Assembly (NCBI GenBank): GCA_032718565.1
Contig: JAVGVS010000488.1
Location: forward strand, 124,001-188,000
Direction: 5' to 3'
DNA length: 64,000 nucleotides
Source of the DNA: Distichodus sexfasciatus
Taxonomy: Eukaryota > Chordata > Actinopteri > Characiformes > Distichodontidae
The notes under the pieces are model-generated. The model saw nothing but the letters and a program-made list of their open reading frames with translations. It was not told the origin of the DNA and searched no databases. The position numbers were made by a program, and so were the translations under genes. Shown here piece by piece: positions 60,074-64,000 of this stretch (its first letter is position 1; each line of letters begins with the position of its first letter).

Positions 60074-60109
60074 CTGAAAACATACACACACATGCAATGC
60101 ACACAGGAT

Positions 60110-61049
60110 TAGAGGTGGGAATCGAGAAAAACGGTTCCAACTGATCAGTTCCATCAGAATATTACACCTCCAACGTCATCGATTCTTCTTAACGATTCTC
60201 TCATTTCCGAGCACCACCTTTTCCGCTTTTCCCTAAGTCTTGCGTCCCGGTTCATTACGTCACACTCTCTGCGACTTGACCTTCAACCACGAGGAATCAT
60301 GACGCATAAATGATATTTTTCACCATGTAAACACACACGCTGCGTTTGTTAGCGCTCACGACTCTCACAGGGAAGTCCAACATTCACTAAAACCTTCCAG
60401 TTCAGTTCAATCTTCCCATTTATTACAGACAAAACTTGATATTTTGGCTGATAAATAACAAAAACAACCAGCGTTCTACTCACCGGTACAGCCATTTACT
60501 TGATTTGTCTACAGCGCTATTGTGCCGCAGCTCTCATATGGAACGCCCTCATGACAAAAATGTACTTCCTCTTCCAGAAATGAGTCAAAAAATGAGTCAA
60601 AATCGGTCAAATGTAAAAATGACCAAAACTTTAGTATTTCTAATATTAATATTTTCCATTTATCAGAAATATTTATTACATTCTATAATGTTAGAGAGTA
60701 AAAAATAAGTATAAAATGCAGAGTTATTTATCAAAATTTGATTCTATATCCAGATGGATTCCAAATGCAGTGTTTCCACCTGCACTAACCTTATTGTTCT
60801 TCATAAACTAAACCATAGAATGTCTCATGCATAATAGCAACTCTGAATATCAATATCAATGTGTTGATGTTCACAGTCTTGTCCGGACATCATTTTGGGG
60901 AAAAATAAAATGGTTGCTTTTGGTGTGGAAGACTGTGTAGAACTACTTTTTACACTCAAAACACTACTCAGGAATCGATAAGAGAATTGATAAGGAATTG
61001 AAATCGATAATGGCATTGACACTGATAAAATTTAATCAGTTCCTGCCTA
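60110..61049. mobile_element. hAT-like element, near twin of 27596-28542
   Basis: Starts TAGAGGTGGGAATCGAG and shares almost the full interior with the lectin-intron copy, including GTTCATTACGTCACACTCTC. The right end (CAGTTCCTGCCTA) is diverged. Confidence 0.7.
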
Positions 61050-61099
61050 GCAAAGATGTATTAATTTGGCCCAAATCTGCAACAAGTGGGCCCAGAAAT

Positions 61100-61480
61100 A
61101 CCTCCACCTCGCAGAAAGCAGTCATCCTGGACCTCGTCCATAAAAGCATTTCTAAAGCAACGCCCTAATCCCAGACCATTTCCCACTATTTAGACATTAT
61201 TCCTGCAACAGCTGGGCGGATTACCATCAGTGCCATTAGTAATAATAGAAACACTTTGAAGCTGCGCGGAGGGTCAGCGGCTCACATGGTCGGGCGGTGC
61301 TTCATTAGAGCGTAATTGGCTGGGCTCAATCCAAAGTGCATGGGCGCACCCAGGTCTGCAACTTAAATATGGGGACCCGATGGGGCGGGCGAAAAATCCC
61401 AGGCGACCACGACACCGCTTGGCCCGCTTTGTTCTCTTTCCCTTTCGATTAGCTTCCACGTAACAAACAAGCGTTTTTAT
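61100..61480. other. Unique island in formin intron, possible enhancer
   Basis: Not repeated in the window. It contains CAGCTGGGCGGATTA (an E-box), TTCATTAGAGCGTAATTGGC (homeodomain-like core) and CTTAAATATGGGG (CArG-like). Such motifs would suit a muscle-expressed formin, but that is inference. Confidence 0.3.
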
Positions 61481-61566
61481 GCTTTTCTTTTATCCTCCCC
61501 GGTGTTCCCCGGACTTCGTAATGCTGGTGAAAAGTTGTGATGCGTTAGCATCATGCAGGACTCCGC

Positions 61567-61684
61567 GTTTGACCCGTTGAGAAGTTGCCGATGGCCAGCA
61601 AGCGTGGACAGGATCAGTAGGCGTCTTGTTCTTCTCCAGCTGCTCCATGCCCTCCTTCGGGTCCTGTAGCGGCTCTGCCACTTC
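61567..61684 (-). pseudogene. fhod3: Frame-broken FH2 exon of the formin
   Basis: After a good CTCAG acceptor it reads EVAEPLQDPKEGMEQLEKNK correctly. Then DNA for LILSTLLAIGNFLNGSN, a core FH2 segment, is recognisable only across three frames: about 2 nt missing after AACAAGACG, one extra base in CTTGCTGG (expected CTGCTGG), one base missing in TTCTC (expected TTCCTC). Net shift is -2. At the position where the intron should begin the bases are GC, not GT. Downstream exon 59912-60073 starts exactly where this one should hand over (AKGFELSYLEK). Confidence 0.8.
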
Positions 61685-61794
61685 CTGAGAACGAGGAACG
61701 AGAAAACATAAAATGGATTAATAATCAACCAACAAATATCATTAAAAAAATTATTTGACCTTAAAAGATTGGATTTTACAATGAATGATGGCCA

Positions 61795-62390
61795 GTGTTG
61801 GGGAGTAACGGGATCCATGTACCAGCGTTACGTATTTAGAATACTAAAATATGCCGGTAACTGTTGTTCGTTACAGTTACCGTTTAAATTAGTGGTAATT
61901 GAAATGCAGATTACTTTGTTGAAATAAATGGATTACTGCAGTGCTCCTGTTTCATATGCAATTTCCCTCGCTATCCCTCTCTAATTTGGTAATTCTCGCA
62001 TTTCCGGAGGCAAAACAAACCACTGTAATGGGGGCTCTAATGTGGCGTCCTGTTAATGTTGGTGGCGTCAGTTACACAATGGACCCGGAGCCAGCACAAC
62101 AGAGCCAGCAGTGCCCGGGCAGGAATGCATTTCTTACTCAGAAATTTCGTGTTTGCTCATCTACAGTAAATATATTATTCTATTCAGGGGAATTTGAAAC
62201 ATAGCTAATTGGTGAGAAAAACAAACAAAATTTACAGGATGTGGTGCTACATTCATGTAGTTGTAAAAAGCATGACAATATATTAAGTAATCACTTTGAG
62301 TAACTTAACGGAATACGTTACAAACTACATTTTGGGGCATGTATTCTGCTTGTCTGTGATGGAATACATTTAAAGTAACCTTCCCAACAC
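61795..62390. mobile_element. Dispersed repeat related to 23284-23845
   Basis: TGTTGGGGAGTAACGG at the left and its inverse-like AACCTTCCCAACAC at the right, with GTAACTG-rich interior. Confidence 0.55.
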
Positions 62391-62699
62391 ACTGATGATG
62401 GCTACATTTACAACAGGAGTAGACATGTCGATACCACTTTTTTTTATGTCAATACGATACTGATATTTTGTAAATTTGATCATTATCAGAAACAGAAATC
62501 CACGTAACATTTTATGCGCTTAAATAACCTTCCTTTTATCTGCGAGGTGTTGGTACGTCTGCAAGAAATTTCCAGAAAGGGCAGAAGGCACTTGAAGCCA
62601 AGGTTACGAACGTGCCAGTCTTGAGAGCTTAAATGGAAGACAACTGAACTTCTTAGACGGCTGTTGACATTTCACCTCTCTGACAACTGAAGACACTTT

Positions 62700-63101
62700 T
62701 TTGTTGAAGTGAAACTGTAAGATCTCAGCTGAACCGAGGAGAATTCACCTCATCAGAAAAGACCATCTGACCAGGATTCCAGTTCAGACCTTCCACCTTC
62801 TACCCCAGATTACCACCCGATCAGCGTCGCCTGAATTCCTAACCAATCACTGTATTTAAGGCCTTTCATTGGCCCTATTTCTCTCACCCAGTGCTGCATA
62901 CCAGCGTTCTTATTTATTGCCTGCCTGTTTTGACCCTTGCTATCTGACTTCTGGCGATTTGGATTTGTTTACTCCGTGGACTGTGTTTTGGTTCTGACCT
63001 CTTAACACTGGAATAAACTCCTTGCTTTTCCTCAATTTACCTCTGTGCCCGCGACCTGGTTCTTTCGACTCTGCGTTTGGGATCACCTGCTGGTTGTTAC
63101 A
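62700..63101. mobile_element. Possible solo LTR (retrotransposon-like)
   Basis: Contains ACTGGAATAAACTCC (a poly(A) signal context) followed by TTTGGGATCACCTGCTGG and ending GTTACA, as in fish Ty3/gypsy-like LTRs. The left end and target duplication were not fixed. Confidence 0.35.
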
Positions 63102-63321
63102 GAAACGTCTTGAGGAACCTTAAAAGACGTGCGGTTGCCGTCCATTACAGCTCTCAAGACTTCCTTCCATGTCCTGGACGACTGAGGAGCTACACAGACG
63201 TACGAAGGCAGTCTAACAAGGTCTATAACCTCCGTTCTAAAGCCTCTTACCTGTGTTCTTCTCCAAAGAGAGCTGGGCTGTGTAATATGCGCTGGGTGTA
63301 TAGCTGCTCTGACCTTCAGAC

Positions 63322-63475
63322 CTGTGATCCATTTGAGGCCCAGAGCGCTGCAGGCGGGCGGACAGCTGTGATGGAGCGACAGCGTGAGGAGAACTATCAG
63401 CTGTCACCCCAAAAAGGAGTGTCTGGGTTCGCCAGCTGAGCCTCCTGAATCTTGCTTCTCCTCCGCCCTCCGTAG
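63322..63475 (-). pseudogene. fhod3: Frame-broken FH2 exon of the formin
   Basis: RIQEAQLANPDTP is clear, then DNA for TLSSIxELSARLQLWAFKMD is recognisable only by switching frames: TTC/CTC missing a base, an extra base in CTGTCGCTCC, two bases lost before CAGCTGTCC, two gained in CAGCGCTCTGG, single losses in GCCTCAAATGG. Two stop codons fall in the starting frame. A CACAG/GTCTG donor follows. Same pattern of small indels as in 61567-61684. Confidence 0.75.
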
Positions 63476-63481
63476 GAATCA

Positions 63482-64000
63482 TAAATCCAGAGTTTTCTCA
63501 CGAGAAATAAGCAGACACACGAGAGACTGAATCTTCATGAGGCCCATAGTAGGTTTGAATCATTGTCAAAGTCATATGTGCAATACATTTACTTCATCAA
63601 TTTACATAATAAATCTCAAGCCACAGAAGCCATAAAACATTGGAAAACATATCATCGTAAGTGATAATCTTAATTTCATTGAATAATATCAGCGATCCAA
63701 TCTCTCAAAACTGGTATGCATAATTTTAATATCTTGCTTGGAAAATCTGTTTTGAGAAAAGCGTTATTATACGTGTATTTTAAAAAGTAAACGATACTGA
63801 TCTTGGTGTAGAATCACCAAGCTAATTACAAATACTACAACAGAAAGAAATATTCCTATTTTTCATTTCCCAGGAAAAAATGGCACATCTCGAGAGGAAA
63901 AAGACATCATCATTCAGTTGCAAACGTTAAGCTTTCATCGGGTTCATGTTGGGACCTGAACAGAATGTATACTATGCACATGCTTCTAACCTTTAATCAT
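63482..64000. other. End of window, nothing recognised
   Basis: AT-rich sequence; no exon of the formin (expected next: FH1 or earlier FH2 exons) and no repeat ends could be identified. Confidence 0.4.

Overview
The window is a stretch of teleost fish genome. Genes are split into short exons with GT-AG introns, introns and spacers are packed with fish-type repeats (tRNA-derived SINEs, hAT-like and other terminal-inverted-repeat elements, microsatellites), and the proteins are vertebrate-specific families. All gene models below were built by hand from conserved protein motifs, splice signals and phase agreement between exons; no database search was run.

Layout. (1) About 1-17 kb, minus strand: a complement C4-like gene (C3/C4/C5 family). 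Signal peptide, MG domains and the anaphylatoxin domain are intact over 17 exons in continuous phase. Exon 19 of the expected structure carries an in-frame TAA where the family has a Gln codon, and the exons after it are frameshifted. (2) About 17-25.7 kb: no gene recognised, many repeats and two unique, G+C-richer islands. (3) 25.7-29.5 kb, minus strand: a complete five-exon gene for a secreted protein with three C-type lectin domains. (4) 29.5-33 kb: spacer with LINE-like and Tc1-like remnants, then a CpG-rich block that is probably the promoter of the next gene. (5) 33.2-40.9 kb, plus strand: a retinoid X receptor (rxrb-like) with intact DNA-binding domain and AF-2 helix, a three-residue gap in the ligand pocket region, and a 42-nt micro-exon that repeats the tail of the preceding exon. 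(6) 41-50.8 kb: spacer of nested transposable elements. (7) 50.9-63.5 kb, minus strand: the C-terminal half of an FHOD-family formin (best match fhod3). Its last six exons are perfect, but the two FH2 exons upstream of them are riddled with 1-2 nt indels.

Relationships. The C4-like and lectin genes are tandem on the minus strand, both encode secreted immune-type proteins. The lectin and RXR genes are head to head; RXR and FHOD are tail to tail. A C4-type gene near an RXRB-type gene recalls the human 6p21 MHC region, where C4 and RXRB are both found. Nothing suggests that the four genes act in one pathway; the most interesting signals are within the genes (micro-exon, pocket deletion, thioester-less C4, decayed FH2 exons) and in inverted or nested repeat architecture around RXR.
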